A stretch of DNA of 64,000 bases from Pelagibaculum spongiae (GTDB lineage: Bacteria; Pseudomonadota; Gammaproteobacteria; Enterobacterales; Pelagibaculaceae). Below, one piece after another: positions 55,623 to 64,000 of the stretch (within the stretch, counting starts at the first letter, position 1; each line of letters starts with the position of its first letter). The notes below the pieces were generated by a model that was given only the letters and a program-made list of their open reading frames with translations, ran no database searches and was not told the origin of the DNA. The DNA lies in NCBI RefSeq assembly GCF_003097315.1, contig NZ_QDDL01000001.1:1302001-1366000 (forward strand), given 5' to 3'. The position numbers and the translations under genes are program-made.

Positions 55623-56701
55623 TATGCTTCGGCCAGAGCAGCCAACTGGTCTGCTTGATATTCCTGAACCAGCGGCTGTAACAGCTGACCCATTTCGCCT
55701 TGCATAATGTCATCGAGCTTGTACAAAGTCAGGTTGATGCGGTGATCAGTCACCCGGCCTTGTGGATAGTTATAGGTACGGATTCGATCAGAACGGTCGC
55801 CGGTACCGACCAGCTTTTTACGTGCTTCTGACTGTTCTGCGTCATGCGCTTCCTGGGCGGCACTGTACAAACGAGACTGCAAGACTTTCATCGCCTTAGC
55901 CTTGTTCTTGTGCTGGGAACGCTCATCCTGACACTCAACCACTACGCCTGTTGGCAAGTGAGTCAGTCGAATTGCAGAGTCGGTTTTGTTTACGTGCTGA
56001 CCACCTGCGCCTGAAGCACGGAATGTATCGACACGCAAATCACCTGCGTTAATTTCGATTTCATCAACATCATCAACTTCAGGCATGATCGCAACCGTAC
56101 AAGCCGAGGTATGAATTCGACCTTGCGATTCGGTTTCTGGCACCCGCTGAACTCGGTGTGCACCCGATTCAAATTTCAGACTGGCATAGACTTCATCACC
56201 GGTAATCCGGCAGATAATTTCTTTATAGCCGCCCATTTCGCTTTGGCTTTCCGAAACAATTTCGACTTTCCAGCGACGCTTTTCCGCATAACGGCCATAC
56301 ATTTTAAACAAGTCGCCAGAGAACAACGCTGCTTCGTCACCACCGGTTCCTGCTCGAATTTCCAGGTAAACGTTGCTGTTATCGTCTTTGTCTTTTGGAA
56401 TCAGCAGAATTTGTAACTCGCCTTCCAATTCTTGCATGCGATTTTTCAATGGCCCGATTTCTTCTTCGGCCATATCTTTCATCTCTGGGTCATCCAGCAT
56501 CAGCTTGGCTTCTTCCAGATCTTCGTCGCACTGACGAAACTCACTGAAGCATTTTACCAATGGCTCCAATTGGCTGTATTCCTTGGACAGATCACGGAAC
56601 TGGTTCTGATCCGCCATCACTTCTACCTCACTTAACAGGGCAGAAATTTCCTCATGACGCTCAATCAGACCGTCAAGTTTCATTCTTATAGAGGGTTTCA
56701 T
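55622..56701 (-). CDS. prfA: PrfA, peptide chain release factor 1
   Basis: 359 aa, full length. It terminates translation at UAA and UAG. GGQ lies at 233-235, with Gln235 in the expected place. The tripeptide that reads the stop codon is Pro188-Glu189-Thr190 (PET), a variant of the PxT motif. The N-terminal coiled-coil domain is acidic. hemA lies 5 nt upstream. Confidence 0.96.
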   Translation of the reverse strand: MKPSIRMKLDGLIERHEEISALLSEVEVMADQNQFRDLSKEYSQLEPLVKCFSEFRQCDEDLEEAKLMLDDPEMKDMAEEEIGPLKNRMQELEGELQILLIPKDKDDNSNVYLEIRAGTGGDEAALFSGDLFKMYGRYAEKRRWKVEIVSESQSEMGGYKEIICRITGDEVYASLKFESGAHRVQRVPETESQGRIHTSACTVAIMPEVDDVDEIEINAGDLRVDTFRASGAGGQHVNKTDSAIRLTHLPTGVVVECQDERSQHKNKAKAMKVLQSRLYSAAQEAHDAEQSEARKKLVGTGDRSDRIRTYNYPQGRVTDHRINLTLYKLDDIMQGEMGQLLQPLVQEYQADQLAALAEA

Positions 56702-56706
56702 CTGTG

Positions 56707-57969
56707 CTACTGAATTCCGTAAATATTTCTCAGCTGGCTGATCAGCTCATAGTCCTGCTGTGCGGCAGCATCCCTGAGACAGAGTGTCGGCTGGTGTAAG
56801 AATTTGTTGGTTAAGCGATTTGCCATCTGACTCAGTACTTTTACCGGGTCAGCGCCAGCAGCCAGCAACGCCATTGCCTGCTTGAGCTCGGCGTCACGCA
56901 ACTGTTCATGTTCCTGGCGATAGGCGCAAATCGTATCCACCGCATCGAGCGAACGACGCCACGACAGAAAAGTTTGCACATGCAAACCAATCATTTCTTC
57001 GGCCTGTACTGCAGCCTGTCGGCGACTACTCAGATTATCTTGAATCACTTCGCGAAGATCATCCACAGTGTAGAGATAGACGTCTTCTAGCTCATTGACC
57101 TGAGATTCTATATCGCGAGGTACTGCGATATCGACCATGAACATGGGTTGGCGGCGGCGTTGTTTCAATGCCTGCTCGACCATGCCTTTGCCCAATATTG
57201 GTAAAGGCGCCGCGGTAGATGATACCACCATATCGGCTTTTGCCAGATAATCTGGCAAAGCATCGAGTGCAATCGCTTCTGCACTCATTTCTTTGGCAAG
57301 GGTTTCGGCTCTTTTTACCGTGCGATTAGCAATAATCATTTTGCTAACGCCCTTGGCTTTTAAATGCTTGGCAGCTAGCTCAATAGTTTCTCCAGCACCG
57401 ATTAGCAATACGGTAATTTGAGAAAAATCACTGAAAATGTGCCGTGCCATATCAACTGCAGCAAAAGCCACAGATACCGGATTAGTGCCGATATCGGTAT
57501 CGGTTCTCACTTGCTTGGCAGCAGTGAAAGTATGCCGGAATAATTGTTTTAACCAACGGCCGAGTGTTTTGAATTCGCTGGCTTGTTGCCAGCAATCTTT
57601 TACCTGACCGAGGATCTGCGGCTCACCGAGCACCATTGAATCTAAGCCACTAGCAACTCGCATCATGTGTTTGATGGCTTCATCTTCACGATAACGGAAT
57701 AAATAAGGCGATAAAGAATCCAGCCCCAGCGAATGGAAGCTGGCTAACCAATTGGCTAGGGCAGTTTCTACATCTGATTCAGCACTGCCTTCAATAACGG
57801 CATAAATTTCGGTGCGATTGCAGGTCGACAGGATCGCGCATTCCCTCACACCTCTTTGCTCAAGCAAAGACTGATGCGCTTGCTGCAAAATGTCAGGGCC
57901 AAATGCAACCCGTTCGCGAATTTCGACCGGGGCGGTCTGGTGATTCACACCCAGAACAACAATGATCAT
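56707..57969 (-). CDS. hemA: HemA, glutamyl-tRNA reductase
   Basis: 420 aa from the ATG at 57969, where [14 protein letters not shown] aligns with known HemA N-termini; a GTG ten codons upstream is an alternative, and neither has a strong ribosome-binding site. Catalytic Cys50 lies in STCNRTE. A NADPH-binding domain ([13 protein letters not shown], about 180-192) and a C-terminal helical dimerisation domain follow. It makes glutamate-1-semialdehyde, the first committed step of C5-pathway tetrapyrrole synthesis. It is divergent from the TPR lipoprotein gene. Confidence 0.95.
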   Translation of the reverse strand: MIIVVLGVNHQTAPVEIRERVAFGPDILQQAHQSLLEQRGVRECAILSTCNRTEIYAVIEGSAESDVETALANWLASFHSLGLDSLSPYLFRYREDEAIKHMMRVASGLDSMVLGEPQILGQVKDCWQQASEFKTLGRWLKQLFRHTFTAAKQVRTDTDIGTNPVSVAFAAVDMARHIFSDFSQITVLLIGAGETIELAAKHLKAKGVSKMIIANRTVKRAETLAKEMSAEAIALDALPDYLAKADMVVSSTAAPLPILGKGMVEQALKQRRRQPMFMVDIAVPRDIESQVNELEDVYLYTVDDLREVIQDNLSSRRQAAVQAEEMIGLHVQTFLSWRRSLDAVDTICAYRQEHEQLRDAELKQAMALLAAGADPVKVLSQMANRLTNKFLHQPTLCLRDAAAQQDYELISQLRNIYGIQ

Positions 57970-58115
57970 AGAATCAACTGAATGTCCGGCAGCCGTCACG
58001 GCCTGTCAAAAAAAAAGGATAGTTTCCGCATACCAACTTCATACAGTTGGTTATAGTGTCACTATACCGCATGATTTCAGGAAGTCTGGATACCTCTAAA
58101 GGACCCTCTCCACTT

Positions 58116-59867
58116 ATGAAGCTATTTCCGACCACTGGCCTGATGCTTCTGCTCTTGTCTGGCTGTGCGAATCTTAACACGCCAGAAACACTTGCGCAGG
58201 CATCACAACCTGACACATCTCAGGTCAAAACCGCCACTACCCCTACAGAGGTAGCCCTTTCAGGTAGATCTAAAACAGCCAACAAGGCCAGTTTAACCAG
58301 TGCTAAACAGCTGGAACAACTGCTTTCTGCTGAATTACTACTTTCCAGGGGCGAACTAGCGGCAGCACTTGATGTTTATCTGCCGACATTGGCGCAACAA
58401 AAAGACCCTGAAATAGTAGAAAGAATTGTCGAACTGGCTAACCAGCTCAAGCAATACCAAATAGCAGCTGATGCGACAAAGATTTGGTTGGAATTGCGGC
58501 CAGAGAACCCTGCCGCATGGGTCCGCTCGGCGCTGTTCGCATTGCAAAACAATGATGCTAAAACACTTGAACAAAGCCTTGGCTGGTTAGTTGCCAATCA
58601 ACCTAAAGACAAGTTTGTCATTCTGATTACCCAAATTGCTAACGGCAATAAAACCGCTCAGTTATTGCAAGCGCTGCAACAGGTAACAATTTCTAGCCAG
58701 CAGTTACCCACCATTCAGCTCAGCCAAGCTTATTTATTTCAAAGTTTGAATCAACTGCTAATTGCCCAGCAATTAACAGACAATGTACTTGAGAATCAGC
58801 CTGACTGGATTAATGCGATCAAGCTTAAGGTACGCTTATTAATTCAAGCTCAGAAAACGCCGCAAGCCATGACATTCTTGCAGCAGCAAATTGAGCAACA
58901 CCCGCGCAATTTCGAATTACGCCTGCAAAGTGCCGGTTTATATATTCAGCAAGAAAATACCGCAAAAGCAGCACAAGCCTTTAAAGCAATTTTGCAAATT
59001 GATCCAACCAATCCCATCGCTTTAATTTCATTAAGCCGACTGAAATTTCAAGGCGAGCAAATTGATCAGGCGATCGAACTGCTAAAACGTATTCCCAGAA
59101 CTTCTTCTGAATATGACCAAGCAATTTTGATGCTCGGTAGCATTTACGAAGATCAGGGCAATAGTGAGCAAGCCATTAGCTATTACCTGAAAGTTGAAGG
59201 TGCTCAAAGGCAAATTGCTGCCAGAATGCAGGCCGTAATATTGCTGAGAGATCAAAAGAAATTCAAACGAGCGCTTCAGGTTAGCCAAACCATTCGCCCT
59301 CGTAGCAACCAGCAGTACAGTCGTTTATTGCTGCTGCAGTCAGATATTTATGAGCAGCAGGGCAAGCGCCCATCAGCACTGCAAATTCTTGATCATGGCT
59401 TGACGCTTCGTGCCGATGATATTGACCTGTTATATGCTCGAGCCATGCTGGTAATCAAGCAAGACGACCTAGAAAGTTTTGAAACCGGCATGCGCAAAAT
59501 TATCAAACTGCGCCCTGATTATGCTTTTGCATTAAATGCACTCGGTTACACGCTGGTTGATAAAACCACTCGCTGGGATGAAGCTCAAGAATTGATTGAA
59601 CGCGCCCTTAAACTGGCTCCTGATGAACCGGCAATTCTCGATAGCATGGGCTGGTTATTATTTAAACAAGGCAACCCACACGCTGCGCTGGAATTTTTAC
59701 AAAAAGCTTGGGATGGCGATCAAGATCCAGAAATTGCTGCGCACCTCGGTGAAGTTTTGTGGCTGCTATCTCGCCAAGAAGAAGCCGCTATTATCTGGAA
59801 GAAAGGTATAGAAACAGCACCCGAGCACCAAATTCTTCGTCAAACGCTGGAGCGGTATAATCAATGA
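58116..59867 (+). CDS. TPR-repeat lipoprotein next to lolB
   Basis: 583 aa from the ATG at 58116, which opens a lipoprotein signal (LLLLSGC). The frame begins 23 codons earlier, but those have no signal function. The rest is a chain of tetratricopeptide repeats (about 60-580), clearest in the C-terminal third (FALNALGYTLVDKTTRWDEA, AILDSMGWLLFKQGNPHAAL). Its stop overlaps the lolB start as ATGA. Similar TPR proteins stand before lolB in many gammaproteobacteria; an envelope-assembly role is inferred. Confidence 0.88.
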   Translation: MKLFPTTGLMLLLLSGCANLNTPETLAQASQPDTSQVKTATTPTEVALSGRSKTANKASLTSAKQLEQLLSAELLLSRGELAAALDVYLPTLAQQKDPEIVERIVELANQLKQYQIAADATKIWLELRPENPAAWVRSALFALQNNDAKTLEQSLGWLVANQPKDKFVILITQIANGNKTAQLLQALQQVTISSQQLPTIQLSQAYLFQSLNQLLIAQQLTDNVLENQPDWINAIKLKVRLLIQAQKTPQAMTFLQQQIEQHPRNFELRLQSAGLYIQQENTAKAAQAFKAILQIDPTNPIALISLSRLKFQGEQIDQAIELLKRIPRTSSEYDQAILMLGSIYEDQGNSEQAISYYLKVEGAQRQIAARMQAVILLRDQKKFKRALQVSQTIRPRSNQQYSRLLLLQSDIYEQQGKRPSALQILDHGLTLRADDIDLLYARAMLVIKQDDLESFETGMRKIIKLRPDYAFALNALGYTLVDKTTRWDEAQELIERALKLAPDEPAILDSMGWLLFKQGNPHAALEFLQKAWDGDQDPEIAAHLGEVLWLLSRQEEAAIIWKKGIETAPEHQILRQTLERYNQ

Positions 59868-60481
59868 TCGTCGCTAGTAAATTCCAACGATGTTTTTCGG
59901 TTTTAATTGTTTCGCTGACATTGCTGCTCAATGGATGTGGATTATTTACAGCCAATCTAAATAATCCACCAGCTTCAACAATTAACCAACCCATACTCGA
60001 AGCCCAAGCGCTACAGAACTGGAAACTCAAAGGCCGAATTGGTTTAATTTCCGGCGATAAAGCTTGGTCTGCCAGTTTAAACTGGCAACAGCAGCAACAG
60101 CAGTTTGATATCACCATTGCCGGCGCTTTTGGCATTGGTCGAACCCACTTAGTAGGCAACACCGATGCTTATGTAATAAAAAGCAGTGACACTGAGTTAA
60201 ACCAGCATCAGGCTCGGTTATGGCTTCATCAAGAGCTTGGGCTAACCCTGCCAATAGCGGCATTACCCTATTGGGTGCGCGGTTTACCTTGGCCGAAATA
60301 TCCCCACCAGCAAACTGAAAAAGGTTTTACCCAAGGCAATTGGACTATCGCCGCTGACAAATTCAAAGCCAGCAGTGGCTTTAATTTGCCAAGCCGAGTC
60401 AAAATACAAATTCGCGACAAAACGACTGATCAAAAAGACTTAAAAGTGACGTTGGCGATTAAAAACTGGCAAGCGATTTAA
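59864..60481 (+). CDS. lolB: LolB, outer-membrane lipoprotein receptor
   Basis: 205 aa with a lipoprotein signal (LTLLLNGC) and a LolB beta-sandwich: NWKLKGRIGLIS (about 52-63), SASLNWQQ, and LPYWVRGLPWP (about 136-146). It takes lipoproteins from LolA and inserts them into the outer membrane. It overlaps the TPR gene by 4 nt and is 90 nt upstream of ispE. Confidence 0.92.
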   Translation: MIVASKFQRCFSVLIVSLTLLLNGCGLFTANLNNPPASTINQPILEAQALQNWKLKGRIGLISGDKAWSASLNWQQQQQQFDITIAGAFGIGRTHLVGNTDAYVIKSSDTELNQHQARLWLHQELGLTLPIAALPYWVRGLPWPKYPHQQTEKGFTQGNWTIAADKFKASSGFNLPSRVKIQIRDKTTDQKDLKVTLAIKNWQAI

Positions 60482-60571
60482 TGCTTTTTACCGTTAACAG
60501 ATCCGATTTTCTGCCCACAACACACCGCGATTGCTTAATTTAACAAGCACAGGAAGTTAACAAGGATTCGA

Positions 60572-61444
60572 ATGAACCAGCTAAGTAACTGGCCAGCTCC
60601 GGCCAAGCTGAATTTATTTTTGCACATCACCAGTCGCCGTGATGATGGTTATCACAATCTGCAAACCGTTTTTCAGTTTCTCGATTTTGGTGACAGCTTG
60701 AGCTTTCAGCTGCGTAGCGATGACCAATTGAAGCTAACCCCCGAATTGCCCGGCGTGCCCAACCAGCAAAACCTGATTATTCGAGCCGCTGAATTATTAC
60801 GCCAATTCACAAGCTGCAAACTAGGCGCTGATATCCAGCTAGAAAAACGCCTACCTTCTGGTGGCGGACTTGGCGGCGGCAGCTCAGATGCCGCAACCAC
60901 GTTGCTAGCGCTGAATCATTTATGGCAACTTAATCTATCAACTGATCAGCTAGCGGCATTGGGCTTAACACTGGGTGCCGATGTACCGGTATTTGTTCGC
61001 ATGCAAGCAGCCTGGGCCGAAGGGGTTGGCGAGCAATTACAGCCAATCGATTTACCCGAACCATGGTTTATTGTGCTCAAGCCACAAGTAAATATTTCTA
61101 CAGCCGATATTTTCAGCGACCCTAAGCTGGTTAGAAACAGCCCATTAATTACTCAACAAGATTTTTTAAACGGTGCAGGGCACAACGATTGTCAGCCAGT
61201 TGCAGAGCAAAGATTCCCCCAAGTATCTGAAGTCATTAAATGGTTGGCACAATTTAGCTCTGAGTCTAACCAACCTCGGATGACCGGTACTGGATCTTGC
61301 GTTTTTATGAAATGTGAAACTGAACAACAAGCACAGCAAATCATTGATCGTTCACCCTTCACAGGATTTATTGCAAGAGGCTTGAATAACTCTCCACTCG
61401 CTGTTAAAGTGCGCACCCTGTTGGCGGGAGCTCAGGTGCTTTAA
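60572..61444 (+). CDS. ispE: IspE, 4-diphosphocytidyl-2-C-methyl-D-erythritol kinase
   Basis: 290-aa GHMP kinase of the non-mevalonate isoprenoid pathway. PAPAKLNLFLHI (8-19) and the ATP loop PSGGGLGGGSSDAA (95-108) are visible, as is TGTGSCVFMK near residue 235-245. Its stop lies 20 nt before the first tRNA-Gln gene, so tRNA and ispE may share a transcript. Confidence 0.95.
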   Translation: MNQLSNWPAPAKLNLFLHITSRRDDGYHNLQTVFQFLDFGDSLSFQLRSDDQLKLTPELPGVPNQQNLIIRAAELLRQFTSCKLGADIQLEKRLPSGGGLGGGSSDAATTLLALNHLWQLNLSTDQLAALGLTLGADVPVFVRMQAAWAEGVGEQLQPIDLPEPWFIVLKPQVNISTADIFSDPKLVRNSPLITQQDFLNGAGHNDCQPVAEQRFPQVSEVIKWLAQFSSESNQPRMTGTGSCVFMKCETEQQAQQIIDRSPFTGFIARGLNNSPLAVKVRTLLAGAQVL

Positions 61445-61464
61445 GTGCTTTTTCCGTTGATTAC

Positions 61465-61539
61465 TGGGGTGTCGCCAAGCGGCAAGGCAGCAGGTTTTGA
61501 TCCTGCCATTCAGAGGTTCGAATCCTCTCACCCCAGCCA
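61465..61539 (+). tRNA. tRNA-Gln (TTG), copy 1
   Basis: 75 nt including encoded CCA. Acceptor stem TGGGGTG/CACCCCA, anticodon stem GCAGG/CCTGC with loop TTTTGAT (anticodon TTG), T arm AGAGGTTCGAATCCTCT. Confidence 0.95.
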
Positions 61540-61562
61540 TATTTTGCAGTACCCAGTTTTAT

Positions 61563-61637
61563 TGGGGTGTCGCCAAGCGGCAAGGCAGCAGGTTTTGATC
61601 CTGCCATTCAGAGGTTCGAATCCTCTCACCCCAGCCA
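61563..61637 (+). tRNA. tRNA-Gln (TTG), copy 2
   Basis: Identical to copy 1, exactly 98 bp downstream. Confidence 0.95.
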
Positions 61638-61660
61638 TATTTTGCAGTACCCAGTTTTAT

Positions 61661-61735
61661 TGGGGTGTCGCCAAGCGGCAAGGCAGCAGGTTTTGATCCT
61701 GCCATTCAGAGGTTCGAATCCTCTCACCCCAGCCA
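61661..61735 (+). tRNA. tRNA-Gln (TTG), copy 3
   Basis: Identical to copy 1; the 23-bp spacers between copies are also identical. Confidence 0.95.
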
Positions 61736-61758
61736 TATTTTGCAGTACCCAGTTTTAT

Positions 61759-61833
61759 TGGGGTGTCGCCAAGCGGCAAGGCAGCAGGTTTTGATCCTGC
61801 CATTCAGAGGTTCGAATCCTCTCACCCCAGCCA
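61759..61833 (+). tRNA. tRNA-Gln (TTG), copy 4
   Basis: Identical to copy 1; followed by the terminator of the array. Confidence 0.95.
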
Positions 61834-61838
61834 TATAT

Positions 61839-61870
61839 AAAAATCCGACTTTATAAGTCGGATTTTTTTT
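61839..61870 (+). terminator. Terminator of the tRNA-Gln array
   Basis: AAATCCGACTT (61841-61851) pairs with AAGTCGGATTT (61855-61865), TAT loop, T-run of eight. Confidence 0.9.
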
Positions 61871-61904
61871 GCTTGAAATTTGTTTACCGCTCAGATTAGC
61901 GACA

Positions 61905-61952
61905 TATACCCAAGCCACTTCAAGAGGTGCATCTTGAAGTGGCTTGGGTATA
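61905..61952. repeat. Perfect 21-bp TATACCC-type palindrome
   Basis: Arms 61905-61925 (starting TATACCCAAGCC) and 61932-61952 are perfect complements with a 6-nt loop. It belongs to the same end-type family as 9699-9751 and 37767-37851. Confidence 0.9.
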
Positions 61953-62021
61953 AAGCCGTAACTGTCATTTGCTCACGATTGGTTTTACCTAAGGCGATTT
62001 TTTTTGTTGTTTTATTTACAC

Positions 62022-62049
62022 TTGCCTGACGTGTGAAAATAAGTACAAT
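62022..62049 (+). promoter_or_regulatory. prs promoter
   Basis: TTGCCT (62022-62027), 16-bp spacer, TACAAT (62044-62049). It predicts a transcript start near 62056 and a leader of about 130 nt. Confidence 0.7.
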
Positions 62050-62065
62050 GCGCCGGTACAAATTA

Positions 62066-62170
62066 TGGGCAGCAACCCAGAGGGGAACCTAACAAGAATC
62101 AAAAGGTTAGGATAGCGTTATAGACATGTCTATGTGTCTCTACCCCTCACTCCACCGCGATTCTTGCCCA
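62066..62170 (+). ncRNA. Structured prs leader RNA (candidate)
   Basis: Nested pairings are visible: TGGGCA (62066-62071) with TGCCCA (62165-62170), GAGGGG (62080-62085) with CCCCTC (62143-62148), CCTAAC (62088-62093) with GTTAGG (62106-62111), and AGACA (62122-62126) with TGTCT (62135-62139). Together they form an outer stem holding a multi-helix junction that closes 16 nt before the prs start codon. I do not recognise a known riboswitch class. Confidence 0.5.
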
Positions 62171-62186
62171 GTTCCACAGAAAAAAT

Positions 62187-63176
62187 ATGTCCACCCAAAC
62201 TGAATCTGACATCTCAAGGAATCCGATTGTGGCCGATTTGATGGTATTTGCCGGAAATGCAACTCCAGAACTAGCCGAACAAGTCGCTCGTTACCTCTCT
62301 GTCCCCCTTGGCAAAGCCAAAGTAGGCAAGTTCAGCGATGGCGAAGTTGCTGTAGAAATTCAGCAAAATGTTCGCGGCAAGGATGTTTTTATCATCCAAT
62401 CAACCTGTGCACCGACCAACGACAGCTTGATGGAAGTAATGGTGATGGCTGACGCATTGCGCCGTGCATCTGCAGGCCGTATTACCGCAGTAATGCCTTA
62501 CTTTGGTTATGCTCGCCAAGATCGCCGCCCTCGCTCAACCCGAGTGGCGATTTCAGCAAAAGTAGTCGCAGACATGATCACTGGCGTTGGTGTTGACCGA
62601 GTACTCACGGTTGACCTTCACGCTGATCAGATCCAGGGCTTTTTCGACATTCCTGTCGACAACGTTTACTCGACTCCAGTTATGCTGGATGACGTTGAGC
62701 GTCAAAACTACGAAGATATCGTGGTCGTTTCCCCAGACGTTGGCGGTGTAGTCCGTGCACGTGCGATTGCCAAGCGCCTTGATGAAGCCGATTTGGCCAT
62801 CATCGACAAGCGTCGCTCCAAGGCTAACGTTTCTCAGGTTATGCACATCATCGGTGATGTAAAAGATCGTACCTGCATCCTGGTCGATGACATGGTCGAT
62901 ACCGCAGGAACCTTGTGCAATGCAGCCAATGCTTTGAAAGAACATGGTGCCAAGCGTGTAGTGGCTTACTGTACTCACCCGGTACTGTCGGGCAAAGCAA
63001 TGGAAAACATCAGAAACTCCAAGCTGGACCAGCTAGTTGTCACCGATACCATTCCTTTGACTGACGAAGCCAAGGCTTGCGACAGAATCCGTGTAGTGAC
63101 TTTGGCCGATATCTTGGCTGAATCAGTACGCCGGATTACCAATGAAGAATCTATCAGCTCGATGTTCCTGCTGTAA
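62187..63176 (+). CDS. prs: Prs, ribose-phosphate pyrophosphokinase
   Basis: 329 aa. It makes PRPP from ribose 5-phosphate and ATP for nucleotide, His and Trp synthesis. Motifs: [10 protein letters not shown] (about 49-58), [10 protein letters not shown] (about 110-119), [13 protein letters not shown] (about 141-153), and the PRPP loop [10 protein letters not shown] (about 233-242). The N-terminus ([17 protein letters not shown]) is about 14 residues longer than in most bacterial enzymes. It follows a promoter and a structured leader. Confidence 0.96.
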   Translation: MSTQTESDISRNPIVADLMVFAGNATPELAEQVARYLSVPLGKAKVGKFSDGEVAVEIQQNVRGKDVFIIQSTCAPTNDSLMEVMVMADALRRASAGRITAVMPYFGYARQDRRPRSTRVAISAKVVADMITGVGVDRVLTVDLHADQIQGFFDIPVDNVYSTPVMLDDVERQNYEDIVVVSPDVGGVVRARAIAKRLDEADLAIIDKRRSKANVSQVMHIIGDVKDRTCILVDDMVDTAGTLCNAANALKEHGAKRVVAYCTHPVLSGKAMENIRNSKLDQLVVTDTIPLTDEAKACDRIRVVTLADILAESVRRITNEESISSMFLL

Positions 63177-63241
63177 CGATTCAACGTCGGTTGTGTTAAG
63201 CCTCTAGCGAAGCACAACCCGCAAAACCATTTGAAATTTAT

Positions 63242-63275
63242 ACCACTGCCTCTATCCGGGGGTGGTGGTTTTTTG
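63242..63275 (+). terminator. Weak prs terminator
   Basis: ACCAC (63242-63246) pairs with GTGGT (63262-63266), with partial pairing inside, followed by TTTTTT. Short stem, moderate support. TACAAT about 10 nt later may be the rplY -10 element. Confidence 0.55.
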
Positions 63276-63372
63276 ATACAATCCGCCGCCGCTTTTTTGT
63301 GGGCGGACCATTCAGGAATCGGTATTTTGGTCGCGAAAACCGGTTCTGTAGTTAATCTATCAGGAGAATCTG

Positions 63373-63990
63373 ATGAGCGAATTTACTTTAAATGCTGAAA
63401 CTCGTGTATTGCTGGGGAAAGGTGCGAGCCGCCGCCTGCGTCACGCAGATAAGGTTCCAGCAGTGATTTTTGGTGGCGAAGAAGCCCCACAATCTCTGAC
63501 TCTGGAGCATCGTCAAGTTGCTAAACTGGCTAACCAGGAAGCTTTTTATAGCTCAATCCTGACCATCAACATCGATGGCAAGCCAACTCAAGCAATCTTA
63601 AAAGATATGCAACGTCACGCTTACAAGCCTAAGGTTACCCACTTGGACTTCCAACGCGTTGACGCGAATGCTGCTCTGCATACTTCTGTACCTCTGCATT
63701 TCATCAATGCAGAAAACAGCGACGCAGTTAAGTTAAGCGGCGCAAACATTTCTCATAACTTGAACGAAGTTGAGATCAAATGCTTGCCAGCTAACTTGCC
63801 TGAGTTTATCGAAGTAGACTTGTCTGCAATCACAGTTGGTCAAATCCTGCATTTATCTGACTTAGTTCTGCCAGAAGGCGTAGAACTTGCCCAGTCTATC
63901 AGTGCTGATAATGACCAGCCGATCGCAGCTGCACATAAAGCTAAAGGCGCTGTAGACGACGCTGAAGGCGAAGAAGCGGCAGCAGAATAA
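63373..63990 (+). CDS. rplY: RplY, ribosomal protein L25 (long CTC form)
   Basis: 205 aa. The N-terminal L25 domain (about 5-92) binds 5S rRNA: TRVLLGKGASRRLRHADKVP and ILKDMQRHAYKPKVTHLDFQ (each cited in part) are characteristic. The C-terminal TL5/CTC domain (about 95-185) is followed by an acidic, Ala-rich tail. Many gammaproteobacteria have this long form. The AGGAG ribosome-binding site precedes the ATG. The window ends 10 nt after the stop. Confidence 0.95.
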   Translation: MSEFTLNAETRVLLGKGASRRLRHADKVPAVIFGGEEAPQSLTLEHRQVAKLANQEAFYSSILTINIDGKPTQAILKDMQRHAYKPKVTHLDFQRVDANAALHTSVPLHFINAENSDAVKLSGANISHNLNEVEIKCLPANLPEFIEVDLSAITVGQILHLSDLVLPEGVELAQSISADNDQPIAAAHKAKGAVDDAEGEEAAAE

Positions 63991-64000
63991 TCCAGACCCT

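Noticed and set aside
61445-61856. Overlapping reading frames with repeated peptides across the tRNA array
   Set aside because: They are translations of four identical tRNA genes, not proteins.

Overview
The window looks like chromosomal DNA of a gammaproteobacterium, probably marine (inference). The right end carries housekeeping runs in the usual gammaproteobacterial order: moeB-prmC-prfA-hemA on the minus strand, and a TPR lipoprotein-lolB-ispE-tRNA(Gln)-prs-rplY on the plus strand. valS, mogA and mltB lie near the middle. Accessory and mobile DNA is concentrated between about 29.2 and 37.5 kb and between about 41.9 and 53.8 kb.

Region 1-21 kb is an ethanolamine utilisation region. A nine-gene minus-strand operon (9660 down to 1407) encodes the coenzyme-B12 ammonia-lyase EutBC, three BMC shell proteins (EutL, an EutK-like protein with a C-terminal tail, EutM), the acetaldehyde dehydrogenase EutE, the phosphotransacylase PduL, the chaperone-like EutJ and a poorly known BMC-locus protein. 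An ethanolamine permease and the lyase reactivase EutA sit about 8 kb away on the plus strand. I find no pentameric vertex protein (EutN type), alcohol dehydrogenase, acetate kinase, adenosyltransferase or eut regulator. A perfect GntR/FadR-like palindrome lies between the operon and an upstream three-gene signalling operon (CheA-like membrane kinase, CheY-like receiver, CheX-like protein). A zinc-uptake-type cluster (ZrgA, ABC ATPase, FtsX-like permease, DUF3299 protein) lies in between and is preceded by a Zur-like box.

Region 21-29 kb holds unknown secreted and membrane proteins, mogA, mltB and valS. Region 29-37.5 kb is accessory. It has an intact IS66-family element with 8-bp target duplications, decayed IS66 and ISAs1 copies, dispersed repeats, and four copies (two intact, two broken) of an unrecognised protein family with SHG and CSFCR motifs.

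Region 37.5-41.6 kb is a copper locus: a CueR-type promoter with a 19-bp spacer, small one-helix membrane proteins of 44, 37 and 23 aa, a P1B ATPase with four metal-binding domains, and a CueR-like regulator. A related 49-aa small gene with its own terminator lies on the other side of the accessory island. Region 41.9-53.8 kb encodes surface proteins: a trimeric autotransporter adhesin with 21-bp repeats, an OprD-like porin and its broken copy, a serine hydrolase, a 1088-aa lipoprotein of four repeated units, and a one-unit relative split by an IS3-family insertion. Near the right end are four identical tRNA-Gln genes in an exact 98-bp tandem array and a long, apparently structured prs leader.
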